Numbered from the stretch's first letter, positions 8,685-18,433 are shown. The stretch is DNA of 64,000 nt from Mesorhizobium sp. B4-1-3 (GCF_006439355.1 NZ_VFTG01000018.1:57654-121653), one strand, 5' to 3'. Translations and numbers: made by a program. Notes: a model not told the origin generated them from the sequence alone.

Positions 8685-9635
8685 CTAGGCAAGCGCCGTC
8701 TGGCGCACGAAATGGGTGGATGAAACCGCTTTCATCGGCAGACGGATGGGAACGAAATCGACGCCGCGAACGGCGCTGGGGATTTCATCGGACATAGGTT
8801 CCCGCCCGACCGGCCGCTGCTTAGGATCAGCGACGGGAACCGTCGAGAGCAGCTTGCGCGTATAAGGGTGCTGCGGGTTGCTGAAGACAGATCGGCGATC
8901 ACCGATCTCCACGATCTCGCCCAGATACATGACGGCAACACGATGCGCGATACGTTCCACCACGGCCATGTCATGGCTGATGAACAGAATGGCGATTCCC
9001 ATGTCATGCTGAAGATCCATCAGCAGGTTGATGACCTGGGCCTGGATAGTGACGTCGAGCGAGGCGACCGCCTCATCCGCGATGAGCAGGCGGGGGTCGA
9101 GCGCCAATGCCCTGGCGATGCAAATACGCTGTCGTTGGCCGCCCGAGAAGGCGTGGGGGTAGCGTTCGAGATGTTCTGACGGCAGATGCACCTTGGCCAG
9201 CAGATCGGTTGCCCGCTTGCGCAACTCACCGCCTCGCGCGATCCGATGGACGCGCATGGGATCCGTCAGGGCTTGCCCGATCGTCATACGCGGATTGAGC
9301 GAGGAGAAAGGGTCCTGAAAGACCATCTGCACCTCCCGGCGGAAAGCCGCCAGCGTCGCTCTTCCCGCGCCGATGATCTCCCGCCCGTCATAGCGCATGG
9401 AGCCGGACAGCGGCCTGTCCAATTGCATGATGCTGCGCGCCACGGTCGACTTGCCGCATCCCGATTCTCCAACCAAAGCCAACGTTTCACTGGGGAAAAT
9501 ATCAAAGGAAACTCCCTCTACTGCATGAACCCGGCCGGTGATGCCGCCAAAAACACCGCCCTTCAGATCGAAACGCGTGACCAGGTCGCGGACTTCGACC
9601 AACGGCTTCCTTTCGGTTGCGATCGGTCCGCTCAT
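8685..9635 (-). CDS. Peptide ABC transporter ATP-binding protein (DppF/OppF type)
   Basis: A 316-residue ATPase with Walker A GESGCGKST, signature FSGGQRQRICIARAL and Walker B LLIADEAVASLDV (in place of the commoner DEPTSALD), and the family C-terminal segment HPYTRKLLSTVP. Its start overlaps the stop of the OppD-type gene by ATGA. It pairs with that ATPase, and the matching binding protein and permeases lie across the LysR gene at 11867-15776. The DEA variant of the Walker B region keeps the catalytic Asp-Glu. Confidence 0.92.
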   Translation of the reverse strand: MSGPIATERKPLVEVRDLVTRFDLKGGVFGGITGRVHAVEGVSFDIFPSETLALVGESGCGKSTVARSIMQLDRPLSGSMRYDGREIIGAGRATLAAFRREVQMVFQDPFSSLNPRMTIGQALTDPMRVHRIARGGELRKRATDLLAKVHLPSEHLERYPHAFSGGQRQRICIARALALDPRLLIADEAVASLDVTIQAQVINLLMDLQHDMGIAILFISHDMAVVERIAHRVAVMYLGEIVEIGDRRSVFSNPQHPYTRKLLSTVPVADPKQRPVGREPMSDEIPSAVRGVDFVPIRLPMKAVSSTHFVRQTALA

Positions 9636-10600
9636 GCGGGAATCTCCGGCTGCGGGGCTTCGGTATTGTAAATGACGAGCGGGAATTTCTCGGGTGCATC
9701 TTTGTCGGCCATGCTGCCCAACCGCGGCACCGCCGAAATCAGCGCGCGCGTGTAGCGATGTTGCGGATCAGCGAAAATCTGGTTCACCGCGCCCGATTCC
9801 ACAATCTCGCCCTTCAGCATGACACAGACGCGGTCGGCGATTTCTGCGACGACACCCATGTCATGGGTGATGAAAAGAACGGCCATGCCGATCTCACGCT
9901 GCAGGGCGCGGACAAGATCCAGGATTTGCGCCTGGATGGTGACGTCGAGCGCGGTGGTCGGTTCGTCGAGGATCATCAGGGAAGGTCGGCATGCCAACGC
10001 TATGGCGATCATGACGCGCTGGCGCATGCCGCCCGAAAGCTGATGCGGATACTGATCGAGCCGCCGGACGGCATCCGGCACACGCACGAGCCTGAGCACC
10101 TTCAGCGCGACTTCGCGGGCCTCGCGCGGCGACTTGCCTTGATGCCGCGTAACCACTTCTGCGATCTGGTCGCCAACGGTAAACACCGGATTGAGGCTCG
10201 ACATCGGATCCTGGAACACGATCGAGAACTCGAAACCGCGAAGCCCCTCCATGCGCTTTTCCGATAGCTTTGCCAGATCAACGACGCCGCCGTCCTTGAG
10301 CCTCATCAGGATGCGACCGCCGGTGATCCGAGCGCCATCATATTCTGTCAGGCGCATCACGGTCATGGCTGTCACGGACTTGCCCGACCCGGATTCGCCC
10401 ACCAACGCCAGCGTCTCGCCACGCCTGATCTGGAACGAAACGCCTTGAACGGCCCGCACCGCCCTCGTCATCCTTGACCCGAAGCAGACTTCAAGGGTCT
10501 CGACCGACAGGATCACGTCATCGGCAAGGTTCACGGTGGCGGCGGATTTGAGGGTCAAGGAAGGCACTCCGGGCGCGTTCGCTCGCGCGAAGCGGGGCAT
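9632..10600 (-). CDS. Peptide ABC transporter ATP-binding protein (DppD/OppD type)
   Basis: A 322-residue ATPase with Walker A GESGSGKS, Q-loop FQDPMSSLNP, signature LSGGMRQRVMIAIAL, Walker B LMILDEPTTALDV and the C-terminal HRYTRALISAVP motif. The N-terminus is about 25 residues longer than usual, and no ribosome site is obvious at ATG 10600, so translation may start further in. With its OppF-type partner it forms the motor of peptide importer 1. The pair is transcribed away from the LysR and permease genes. Confidence 0.92.
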   Translation of the reverse strand: MPRFARANAPGVPSLTLKSAATVNLADDVILSVETLEVCFGSRMTRAVRAVQGVSFQIRRGETLALVGESGSGKSVTAMTVMRLTEYDGARITGGRILMRLKDGGVVDLAKLSEKRMEGLRGFEFSIVFQDPMSSLNPVFTVGDQIAEVVTRHQGKSPREAREVALKVLRLVRVPDAVRRLDQYPHQLSGGMRQRVMIAIALACRPSLMILDEPTTALDVTIQAQILDLVRALQREIGMAVLFITHDMGVVAEIADRVCVMLKGEIVESGAVNQIFADPQHRYTRALISAVPRLGSMADKDAPEKFPLVIYNTEAPQPEIPA

Positions 10601-10789
10601 CGAACGCAGTGAGCCTATCGCCTGTCAATAGGGGCCGATGCCTGGGTCATCCAGTTGCTCCCGGCCCGGGTGCCGTCGGGATGCTCCTCGCACATCATCT
10701 CTTGAGCGAATATCGGGTTTTCCGGTCGGCCTTTCGTGGTTATGCAAAATCTGCATCGACCTATCGGATTTCGCATGACCCCCAATCAA

Positions 10790-11743
10790 CTAGCGCATCG
10801 CCAGTGCCGCATCGACCAGGTTGCGTCCGTTCGCCTGTTCGGCTGTCCGCGACAGATGCTTCCACAGCGCCTCGCCGTCTCGGCTGCGTGTCCCCACGCG
10901 TCGGAAAATCCTGATCTCGATCTCAAGCGACATCTGCTGTCCGCCGATCTGGACCAATTCGCCTTGCGCTATCGATTTCTGAACGCATATCTGCGGCAGC
11001 CAGACCACGCCTTGGCCCGCGATCGCCATCTGCTTCAAGCCTTCGGCCAGCGATGACTGGTAGACGATGCTGAGATTGAGCGGGCGCCGCCAGCGCGACT
11101 GGATCAGCGAGATCAGCTTGCCGAGATAGCCGTCGCTCCAGGAATAGGCGAGATAGGGGATGCGGGTTCCTTCTGGCACGTCGACATCGAAGAGCGGTGC
11201 TCCCGTGGGGCTGACGCCAGACACCAGAACAAGGCGATCTCTACCGATTTGAAGCGATTCGAAGGGGCCGCCTTCCAGCACTGGCGGACCGTCTGGATGA
11301 TCGTATGTGATGGCGAAGTCGCACTTGCCGGACGAGAGATGGTCGACGCATTCGAGGAAATCGCCGGTGTGCATGCTGCTGCGGACCGGCGCGTCAGGCA
11401 GTTCGGGCTGGCTGATCCACTTGGGAAAGAAATAGATAGCCAGCGTATGAAGCGCGGCGAAGGTCAGCAGCCGTGAACTGGCGCCGGCGGCGTTGCGGCA
11501 ATCGGTCCGCAGGCGATAGATGTCGCGAAGCATTTCCTGGCAACGCGGAACGAAAATATTGCCGGCGCTGGTGAGGTGCACCGGATATGTGCTGCGGTCG
11601 ATAAGTTCGGCACCCACCCACTCTTCCAACGCCTTGATACGGCGGCTGAAGGCTGGCTGCGAGATATTTCGAGACGCGGCCGCGGTGGAAAAATTCCGCG
11701 TCGCGGCAATTTCGAGGAAATCCTCAAACCAGGCCAGCTCCAC
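10790..11743 (-). CDS. LysR-family transcriptional regulator
   Basis: A 317-residue regulator. The N-terminal winged helix-turn-helix spans residues 1-60 (FLEIAATRNFSTAAASRNISQPAFSRRIKALEEWVGAEL) and the rest is a periplasmic-binding-like effector domain. It is divergent from the peptide binding-protein gene at 11867 with 123 bp between them, the usual LysR arrangement. It therefore probably controls peptide importer 1 and the downstream peptidases in response to a peptide or amino acid. The effector is unknown. Confidence 0.92.
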   Translation of the reverse strand: MELAWFEDFLEIAATRNFSTAAASRNISQPAFSRRIKALEEWVGAELIDRSTYPVHLTSAGNIFVPRCQEMLRDIYRLRTDCRNAAGASSRLLTFAALHTLAIYFFPKWISQPELPDAPVRSSMHTGDFLECVDHLSSGKCDFAITYDHPDGPPVLEGGPFESLQIGRDRLVLVSGVSPTGAPLFDVDVPEGTRIPYLAYSWSDGYLGKLISLIQSRWRRPLNLSIVYQSSLAEGLKQMAIAGQGVVWLPQICVQKSIAQGELVQIGGQQMSLEIEIRIFRRVGTRSRDGEALWKHLSRTAEQANGRNLVDAALAMR

Positions 11744-11866
11744 GATCGACCCTCATGCACAATTCGCATAACCGATCCTATCTACGCATTGGACAGTGGT
11801 GCAAGCGTCCTCCTAGCTTTCCCCGCAACGATAAAAAGACCTTGCGTCAATTGTGGGAACATCTTC
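11744..11866. promoter_or_regulatory. Divergent promoter region, LysR regulator / peptide importer 1
   Basis: 123 bp between divergent starts, locally AT-rich (for example GATAAAAAGACC near 11830). It must contain both promoters and the LysR operator, but I could not single out a clear T-N11-A dyad with confidence. Confidence 0.5.
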
Positions 11867-13801
11867 ATGAAAATCAAACGTGCCCTGGCGGTAGCATTCT
11901 GCATCGGCATTGGCTCCGTTGCGTCGCAGGCGACGGCAGAAACCAAGAATCCGGGAACCTTCGTGTTCCTCTGGACTGACGATGTACAGTCATTCGATCC
12001 TGCTTATATCGCAAACACGCCGAGCTCCTACGGCGTGTTGAACGTCTACAGTCGCTTGTTGAACTATAACGGTTCCCAGATCTCCGAATTCGTACCGTCT
12101 CTGTCGTCCAAGGTGCCCAGCCTGGAAAACGGCCTCATCAAGCAGAACGCCGACGGTTCGGTCAGCTATACGTTCCCGATCCGCAAGGGTGTCCACGCCC
12201 ACAAGGTCGGCATCAAGGGTGACGACGGCAAGATCACTTGGCAGTACTATGACGGGTTGACCAGCGAGCAGAAGGCCAAGATTGAACCAGGCTATGGCGA
12301 GATCACGCCCGAAGACGTGCGCTACTCGCTGCTGCGCGCGATCCTCATGGGTCAATCCTGGATGTCCAACGCCATCACCGAGGTAATGTCGGGAAGCAAA
12401 TACACCGACGTTGCCAAATGGGCAGAGGCCGAAGGCAAGGTGCCGGATATCAAGGACGCCAGTCCCGAGGCGCTTCGAAAGGTCTATGACGAACTCGCTT
12501 CGCAAATCACAGTCGAAGGCGACAACGTCACGCTGAAGCTGCCGAAATCCTTCCCCGCCACGCTTGGCGTGCTGGCACTGCCGTTCGGTGCCTCGATCGT
12601 CGATAAGGAATGGGTCGCCTCTGTCGGGGGTTGGGATGGCAATGGCGACACTTGGGAGAAGTACTATCGCCCCGAGCTCGGCGACGATCCGCTTTTTGCC
12701 GAGGAAAACGGCACCGGCCCGTTCATGCTCGAGGAATGGGACCGAACCGATCGCCGCATCACGCTGAAGCGTTTCGACAATTATTTCATGGGGCCGGCCT
12801 CGCTTGAGCGCGTCGTCATGCGCACCGTTCCGGAATGGACGACGCGCCGCTTGCAGTTGCTTTCCGGCGATGCGGACTTCGTGACGGCGCCTGTCGAATT
12901 CCTGGACGAACTCTCCAAGACGGACGGCGTCAAGGTCATCGACGGCCTGCCCAAGGTCTTCAGCCGCGGCCTCTACTTTGCCTGGCCGCTGGATGATGCC
13001 GACAATCCCGCGATCGGCAGCGGCAAGCTGGACGGCAACGGCATCCCGCCAGACTTCTTCTCCGACATCGATGTCCGCAAGGGCTTCAACTATGCCCAGA
13101 ACTACCAGGCGCTGATCAAGCAGGCGCTGCTCGGCAAGACGGTCCAGGCACATGGCCCGACCGTGCGCGGCATCATGGGATATCGCGCGGATTCGCCGAT
13201 CTACAGCTATGACCCCGCAAAGGCTGCGGAGCATTTCAAGAAGGCCTTCGGCGGCAAGCTATGGGACACCGGCTTCACCTTCACGGCCTATGTCCAGGAG
13301 GGTACGCCGCAAGGTACGGCGGCGCTTTCAGCGCTCCAGCAGGGACTGCAGCGCATCAACCCGAAGTTCAAGATGAAGATCCAGTCACTGCCGTGGTCTT
13401 CGATCTCCGACAAGCTCAACAACCGTGCAAAACCTGCCTCGCCGCTCACCTATATGGGTTGGGGTCCCGACTATTCCGATCCGGGCGGCCCGTTGGGCGC
13501 TGCGACCTATTATCTGTCCCCGACCGGTCTGGTCGGCGGTATGCTCGGACAGGGATATCGCAATCTCATGGCCGAGAAGTTCAAGCCGCTTCTCGATCAG
13601 GCCTGGGCCTCGGCCGATCCGGCCGTGCGCGAACCGATCTACGCCAAACTGCAGGACATGTCTTACGACTACGCCACGACGCAGTTCCTGTGGGAGGACT
13701 TCGGCTATATCGTCACCCGCAGCAACATCGATGGCTACGTGCACAACATGATCCTCTACGGTGCGTGGGACTTCTATCCCGTTACCAAGAAGGCTGACTG
13801 A
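11867..13801 (+). CDS. Peptide ABC transporter substrate-binding protein (SBP_bac_5, DppA/OppA-like)
   Basis: A 644-residue periplasmic protein, rather long for the family. I chose ATG 11867 because it opens a clean signal peptide (MKIKRALAV, cleavage near ATA before ETKNPG). The frame is open for 291 bp further upstream, but that part reads through the LysR start region. Family features are EFVPSLSSKVP near the N-terminus, the VRYSLLRAI segment, and the RKGFNYAQNYQAL block. It supplies ligands to the permeases that follow. The neighbouring D-aminopeptidase and D-amino acid enzymes suggest peptides containing D-residues (inference). Confidence 0.92.
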   Translation: MKIKRALAVAFCIGIGSVASQATAETKNPGTFVFLWTDDVQSFDPAYIANTPSSYGVLNVYSRLLNYNGSQISEFVPSLSSKVPSLENGLIKQNADGSVSYTFPIRKGVHAHKVGIKGDDGKITWQYYDGLTSEQKAKIEPGYGEITPEDVRYSLLRAILMGQSWMSNAITEVMSGSKYTDVAKWAEAEGKVPDIKDASPEALRKVYDELASQITVEGDNVTLKLPKSFPATLGVLALPFGASIVDKEWVASVGGWDGNGDTWEKYYRPELGDDPLFAEENGTGPFMLEEWDRTDRRITLKRFDNYFMGPASLERVVMRTVPEWTTRRLQLLSGDADFVTAPVEFLDELSKTDGVKVIDGLPKVFSRGLYFAWPLDDADNPAIGSGKLDGNGIPPDFFSDIDVRKGFNYAQNYQALIKQALLGKTVQAHGPTVRGIMGYRADSPIYSYDPAKAAEHFKKAFGGKLWDTGFTFTAYVQEGTPQGTAALSALQQGLQRINPKFKMKIQSLPWSSISDKLNNRAKPASPLTYMGWGPDYSDPGGPLGAATYYLSPTGLVGGMLGQGYRNLMAEKFKPLLDQAWASADPAVREPIYAKLQDMSYDYATTQFLWEDFGYIVTRSNIDGYVHNMILYGAWDFYPVTKKAD

Positions 13802-13869
13802 CGAGCTTGAAGTTCAGCCGGCGGAACCGCCGCCTGGCTGAACCTGTCCCTCACGGCGCGGATGCTGAT

Positions 13870-14907
13870 GTGCTGAATTACGCTTTGCGGCGGCTACTGA
13901 TGTTGCCTGTCGTCCTCTTCGCCCTGTCGCTGATGCTTTTTGCGCTGCAGATGTCGCTGTCGCCGACGCAGCGCCTGGCCGCTTACGCGCCGTCGCCCGA
14001 CTTCCTCAAGGGTGGTCAGGACAGCATTCGCAGGATGATCGAGCAGTATGGGCTGAACGATCCTTTTTACGTTCAATACGGACGCTGGATCGGCAACATC
14101 CTGACCGGCAACCTGGGCTGGTCGGAGACCGCGCGGCAGCCCGTCGCCCATGCGCTGGCGTCGCTTTTGCCAGCGACGCTGGAACTGGTGCTTCTGGCCT
14201 TCATCCCAGGGTTTCTGCTGGCCATCTATCTGGGCTCGCGGGCCGGCATTCATCTCAACCGCTGGCCGGACCACCTGATCCGGATCTTCACCATCCTCGG
14301 CTGGTCCTTCCCCGTGTATGTTTTCGGACTGCTGATGCTGCTGATCTTCTATTCGGCGCTCGACTGGTTTCCGCCCGGCCGCCTCAGCCAGTGGGCGCAG
14401 GCGGCCGTCACGTCTCCCGGCTTCACCCGCTACACCGGCGCGAACACGATCGACGCGCTACTCAACGGCAATCTCGCCATCTTCTGGGACTCGCTTAGGC
14501 ATCTTGCCGCCCCGGTCATCACGTTGACCTACGTCAACCTCGCCAACATGACGCGCGTCATGCGCACCTCGATGCTGGAGACCCTGCGCCAGGATTATGT
14601 CCGCACGGCGCGCGCAAAGGGCATGCCGAGGCGGGTGGTGGAGTTGCATCATGCACGACGCAACGCGCTTCTTCCGGTCACGACGATTGCCGGAATGGAA
14701 CTCGCCGCCATGATGGGCGGCGTCGTCATCACCGAAACCATCTTCGACTACGCCGGGCTCGGCCAGTTCGCGGCCAAAACCGCCGCCAATCTCGACTTTC
14801 CCGCCGTGCTTGGCTTCGGTCTCTATTTCGCGGTGGTTCTCGTACTGCTGAACCTGGCCGTCGACATGATCTATCCGCTGCTCGATCCGAGGGTAAAGAC
14901 GCGATGA
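13870..14907 (+). CDS. Peptide ABC transporter permease (DppB/OppB type)
   Basis: An inner-membrane permease of about 345 residues beginning LNYALRRLLMLPVVLFALSL, the standard first membrane segment of this family. I prefer GTG 13870. The frame extends to a TTG at 13807, 5 bp after the previous stop, and that longer start is possible. The loop TARAKGMPRRVVELHHARRNALLPV carries the EAA coupling motif. The stop overlaps the next permease start by ATGA. It forms the translocation channel of importer 1 with the DppC-type subunit. Confidence 0.92.
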   Translation: MLNYALRRLLMLPVVLFALSLMLFALQMSLSPTQRLAAYAPSPDFLKGGQDSIRRMIEQYGLNDPFYVQYGRWIGNILTGNLGWSETARQPVAHALASLLPATLELVLLAFIPGFLLAIYLGSRAGIHLNRWPDHLIRIFTILGWSFPVYVFGLLMLLIFYSALDWFPPGRLSQWAQAAVTSPGFTRYTGANTIDALLNGNLAIFWDSLRHLAAPVITLTYVNLANMTRVMRTSMLETLRQDYVRTARAKGMPRRVVELHHARRNALLPVTTIAGMELAAMMGGVVITETIFDYAGLGQFAAKTAANLDFPAVLGFGLYFAVVLVLLNLAVDMIYPLLDPRVKTR

Positions 14908-15776
14908 GAGCGCTTGGCTATCTGAAGCGCAATCCCATTTCGTTGATCGGCGTGCTCCTGTTGCTCGCCTTCGTGCTGATCGCGATCTTCGCGCCGGTGC
15001 TGGCGCCGCCGCAGGAATTCCAGATGTCGGTCTACGACACGCCGCGCGCGGGTTTCCTGGCGACGCCGCAGCCACCATCGCCCGAGGCGATTTTCGGAAC
15101 CACCGAAGGCCAATATGACATCTACTACGCTGTCGTCTGGGGTACCCGCACGGCCTTCAAGATTGGCCTCGGCGTCGTTGCCGTCTCGGTTCTGATCGGA
15201 ACCATCATCGGTTCGGTCGCGGCCTATTATGGCGGCGTCGTCGACGAGGTCCTGATGCGTATCGTCGACGTGTTCATGGCGGTTCCTTTTTTGATCGCCG
15301 CCATGGTCCTGACCGCACTGCTCGGCAAGGGGCTCGGCCCGATAACCATTGCCCTGACGACCTTCGGATGGATGGGCTATGCGCGTATCGTGCGCAGCGA
15401 AATCCTGCGCATCCGCGAGATGGATTTCGTGAACGCGGCAAGAAGCTACGGCGCCGGCGACTTCCGGCTGATCGTGTTCCACATCCTGCCCAACGCATTC
15501 TTTCCCGTGCTCGTGCTGGCGACAATGGCCACGGGTTCAATGGTGCTCACGGCGTCGGCCCTGAGCTTCCTGGGCGTCGGCACCGAAGAGGGCTATGCCG
15601 ACTGGGGCCAGTTCATCGCCTACGCGCGCAACTGGATCGTCGGTCAGCCCGGCAATCCGTTCCAGTACTGGTACACGCTCGCTTTCCCCGGCGCCGCGAT
15701 CTTCCTCTTCGTGCTGGCATGGAACCTCGTCGGCGATGCACTGCGCGACATTCTCGACCCACGCCATACCGATTGA
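14904..15776 (+). CDS. Peptide ABC transporter permease (DppC/OppC type)
   Basis: A 290-residue permease. It opens with a membrane segment (NPISLIGVLLLLAFVLIAIFAPVLAP), has a long periplasmic loop holding FGTTEGQYDIYY in place of the usual FGTDxxGRD, and carries an EAA loop NAARSYGAGDFRLIVFHILPNAF. It overlaps the DppB-type gene by four bases. It completes the channel of importer 1, whose ATPases are encoded on the other strand at 8685-10600. Confidence 0.93.
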   Translation: MRALGYLKRNPISLIGVLLLLAFVLIAIFAPVLAPPQEFQMSVYDTPRAGFLATPQPPSPEAIFGTTEGQYDIYYAVVWGTRTAFKIGLGVVAVSVLIGTIIGSVAAYYGGVVDEVLMRIVDVFMAVPFLIAAMVLTALLGKGLGPITIALTTFGWMGYARIVRSEILRIREMDFVNAARSYGAGDFRLIVFHILPNAFFPVLVLATMATGSMVLTASALSFLGVGTEEGYADWGQFIAYARNWIVGQPGNPFQYWYTLAFPGAAIFLFVLAWNLVGDALRDILDPRHTD

Positions 15777-15794
15777 AAATAAGGGAGTTCCCCC

Positions 15795-17465
15795 GTGTCT
15801 TCGCTTTCCAACCGCGCCATCGAGCTCTTTGATGATCTGATCCGCCACGAGGTCGAGGACAAGGCGATACCCTCGATCTCCTATGCACTGGTGGACAGGG
15901 ACGGCCTTATGGCGCATGGCCACATCCAGCGGCACGATCGTCACTTCGACATGAAGGACGATACCTGTTTTCGCATCGGCTCCATCACCAAGACCTTCAC
16001 GTCGGTTGCCATCATGCAACTTGTCGAACAGGGGCTCGTCGACTTGGACGTCGATGTCTCGGAGTATTTGCCGGGCTTCCGTCCGGTCAATCCGTTCGCC
16101 GGGCGCGAAAGCGGGCCACACGGTTCCCAGATCAGCTTGAGCAAGCTGATGAGTCACACCGCCGGCATCGTGCGCGAGCCGAAGAGCGGACATTATCTGG
16201 ATTCGCACAAGCCGCCGCTGGCCGACACGGTCGCCGAGCTCGCCACATCCACCCTGAAGCAGGATCCCAGCGCCGGCATCATGCACTATTCGAATGCCGG
16301 CATCGCAGTGGTCGGCATGGTGATCGAGCGGGTGACGCGCAAAAGCTATTCCGACTATATCACCGAGAACATCCTGAAGCCGCTGGGCATGAAGGACACG
16401 TCATCAGGAATGGCGCCCGGCATCCGTGAAAGACTTGCGCCGGCGGATATGTGGACGCTCGACGGGGACAGCCCGGCGCCGGTGTTCAATCTCGGCGGAT
16501 CGCCCGCCGGCAATATCTTCTCCACCACATCGGACATGGCGAGCTATACGCAATGCCTCTTGCGTGGCGGTTTTGCACCAGATGGCCACTCCATCGTCAG
16601 TCCGGCGTCGCTTCGCAAGATGTGGACGCCGATCGGCAAGCGCCCCGAAGGGCACAACAAAGATCTGAACGGCTACGGCCTTTGTTTTGGCGTCGGCGAT
16701 ATGGACGGATGGACCTCCGTTGGGCATGGCGGTGCGGTCTATGGTTATGCGTCGCAGATGATGATCTTGCCCAGGGCCGGTCTGGGCGTGCTGATTTTCG
16801 CCACGCTTGATTTCGCCAATGAGATAACCTCACGGCTCGCGGGCGATGGCCTTCGTATCGCTCTTGCCAGTCAGGGCATGGGGCGTATGCCCGAACGCAG
16901 CCAGACTCCGCCGCCCATCAGCGAGGATCAGTTCGCGCGCCTGCCCGGTCTCTATCGCCATGAGACGAGCGGCGAGGTCGTCGAGGTGAAGAGCAAGCAC
17001 GGCAAGCTTTATCTGATGGGTGAGGGTGTGCCGCTCCAGATCCGCCCTGTCTCGGGCGACGACTTCGTCATCGACGGACGCATATATGGTCGCGGGGCCG
17101 ACTATGCGCATATGAGCCTCTCCTTCTCCGGGGCCAATCAATTGGCCTGGAAAGGGGCGAACTGGTCGCGCGTCGAAACCCTGCCTGTCGAAAAGGTGCC
17201 GCCTGAGATCGCGCCGCATCTCGGCGAGTATGGGCCTGACTTCAACATCACCTATCTGACCTACAGCCACGGTGAGTTGAAGTGCCTGATCGAGTATTTC
17301 TGCACCCACACATGCGAGCCGGTGGATGCCGGCAGGTTCCGCATGCATGGGCTGCTCTACGAAGAAGAAATCCTCGAGCTGGACGCCATCGACGACAACG
17401 GACGCCGCGGCATTCGGGTCGGTCCCATGTTCCTTGTGCGCCGTCAGGCCGAAATGGCGGCCTGA
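15795..17465 (+). CDS. Serine hydrolase of the beta-lactamase / D-aminopeptidase family (class C-like, S12)
   Basis: A 556-residue protein starting at GTG 15795, 18 bp after the permease. The active-site motifs are S63-I-T-K66, Y165-S-N167 and a GHGG near residue 314 in place of KTG. A further roughly 180 residues form a C-terminal barrel-like domain (LPGLYRHETSGEVVEVK and the following part), as in D-aminopeptidase-type S12 enzymes. No signal peptide is visible, which argues for cytoplasmic action on imported peptides rather than cell-wall work. It lies between a peptide importer and a DppA-type D-aminopeptidase. A beta-lactamase or esterase role cannot be excluded. Confidence 0.85.
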   Translation: MSSLSNRAIELFDDLIRHEVEDKAIPSISYALVDRDGLMAHGHIQRHDRHFDMKDDTCFRIGSITKTFTSVAIMQLVEQGLVDLDVDVSEYLPGFRPVNPFAGRESGPHGSQISLSKLMSHTAGIVREPKSGHYLDSHKPPLADTVAELATSTLKQDPSAGIMHYSNAGIAVVGMVIERVTRKSYSDYITENILKPLGMKDTSSGMAPGIRERLAPADMWTLDGDSPAPVFNLGGSPAGNIFSTTSDMASYTQCLLRGGFAPDGHSIVSPASLRKMWTPIGKRPEGHNKDLNGYGLCFGVGDMDGWTSVGHGGAVYGYASQMMILPRAGLGVLIFATLDFANEITSRLAGDGLRIALASQGMGRMPERSQTPPPISEDQFARLPGLYRHETSGEVVEVKSKHGKLYLMGEGVPLQIRPVSGDDFVIDGRIYGRGADYAHMSLSFSGANQLAWKGANWSRVETLPVEKVPPEIAPHLGEYGPDFNITYLTYSHGELKCLIEYFCTHTCEPVDAGRFRMHGLLYEEEILELDAIDDNGRRGIRVGPMFLVRRQAEMAA

Positions 17466-17543
17466 AGGACAAGCGGCAGGTTCTCACCTCGGCGACGGCA
17501 CAAGCCGCAGCCGACGACTTCTCAGACATTGAAAGGCAAGGGC

Positions 17544-18347
17544 ATGAAAATCTTCATCAGCGCCGACATCGAAGGCACGGCGGGTATCACCAACTGGGAC
17601 GAGGCGCGCAAGGGCAATCCCGACTATGCCGAGTTCCGCGAATACATGACGGACGAGCTCGTCGCGGCCTGCGAGGGCGCAAAGGCGGCGGGTGCGAGCG
17701 AAGTCGTCGTCAAGGACGCCCACTCGACCGCGCGCAATCTGATCCTGTCCAAGCTGCCGGCCTATGTGCGCATCGTGCGAGGCTGGAGCGGCCACCCGGA
17801 CGCAATGATGTTCGGCATCGACAAGAGCTTCGACGCCGCTCTCTATACGGGCTACCACAACAAGGCCGGCACCGACACGAACCCGCTGGCGCACACGTTG
17901 ACCGGCACCGTTTCCAGAATGCTGATCAACGGGGAAGTGGCCTCCGAGTATACGCTTAACGCGCATTGCGCCGCCCGTTACGGCGTGCCCTCCGTGTTCC
18001 TGTCGGGTGATGCCGGCATGTGCGGCGAGGCGAGGGCGCTGGTGCCGGAAATCGCTACCGTCGCGACCAGCGAAGGGTTCGGGCCGGCCACGTCCTCACT
18101 CTCGCCGCAAGGCGCCGTGAAGGCGATCCGAGAAACGGTGGAAGCCTCGCTGTCGCGCGATTTGTCGAAATGCCTGCCGAAACTGGCGGACAGGTTCGAG
18201 CTCATTGTCGAATACACGACCCCGATCGAAGCCTACAAGGGAAGCTGGTATCCTGGCATCCAGCATCCGGCCCCGCGCACGCTACGCTTCGAGGCGGACG
18301 ATTTCTTCGACATTCAGCGCGCCATCCGGTTCATCGTCTTGAGTTGA
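17544..18347 (+). CDS. dppA: M55 family D-aminopeptidase (DppA type)
   Basis: A 267-residue enzyme. ATG 17544 is chosen because it begins the conserved MKIFISADIEGTAG, which supplies the zinc ligands D8 and E10 known from Bacillus subtilis DppA. Further ligand regions are DAHSTARN, GYHNKAG and INGEVASEYTLNA. The family forms a decamer that removes N-terminal D-Ala or Gly from short peptides, and in other bacteria its genes accompany dipeptide importers. Here it follows a peptide importer and a serine hydrolase in one direction, which fits intracellular processing of imported D-residue peptides. Confidence 0.92.
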   Translation: MKIFISADIEGTAGITNWDEARKGNPDYAEFREYMTDELVAACEGAKAAGASEVVVKDAHSTARNLILSKLPAYVRIVRGWSGHPDAMMFGIDKSFDAALYTGYHNKAGTDTNPLAHTLTGTVSRMLINGEVASEYTLNAHCAARYGVPSVFLSGDAGMCGEARALVPEIATVATSEGFGPATSSLSPQGAVKAIRETVEASLSRDLSKCLPKLADRFELIVEYTTPIEAYKGSWYPGIQHPAPRTLRFEADDFFDIQRAIRFIVLS

Positions 18348-18433
18348 TTGGCACTCCGGCCGCCGATCTGCAGCGGGTTGTACCGGCATGTCCTGCCGGT
18401 CGCAGCCCGTAACCGTTCGGTTTCGGGCGATCG

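Noticed and set aside
11990..13234. A 414-codon open frame antisense to the peptide-binding protein
   Set aside because: Composition follows the sense gene's codon bias and no fold is recognisable. The sense strand has a signal peptide and family motifs.
18383..18401. Hairpin ACCGGCA/TGCCGGT between the convergent D-aminopeptidase and deaminase genes as a terminator
   Set aside because: The stem is only 7 bp and no T-run follows on either strand. It is too weak to list as a terminator.
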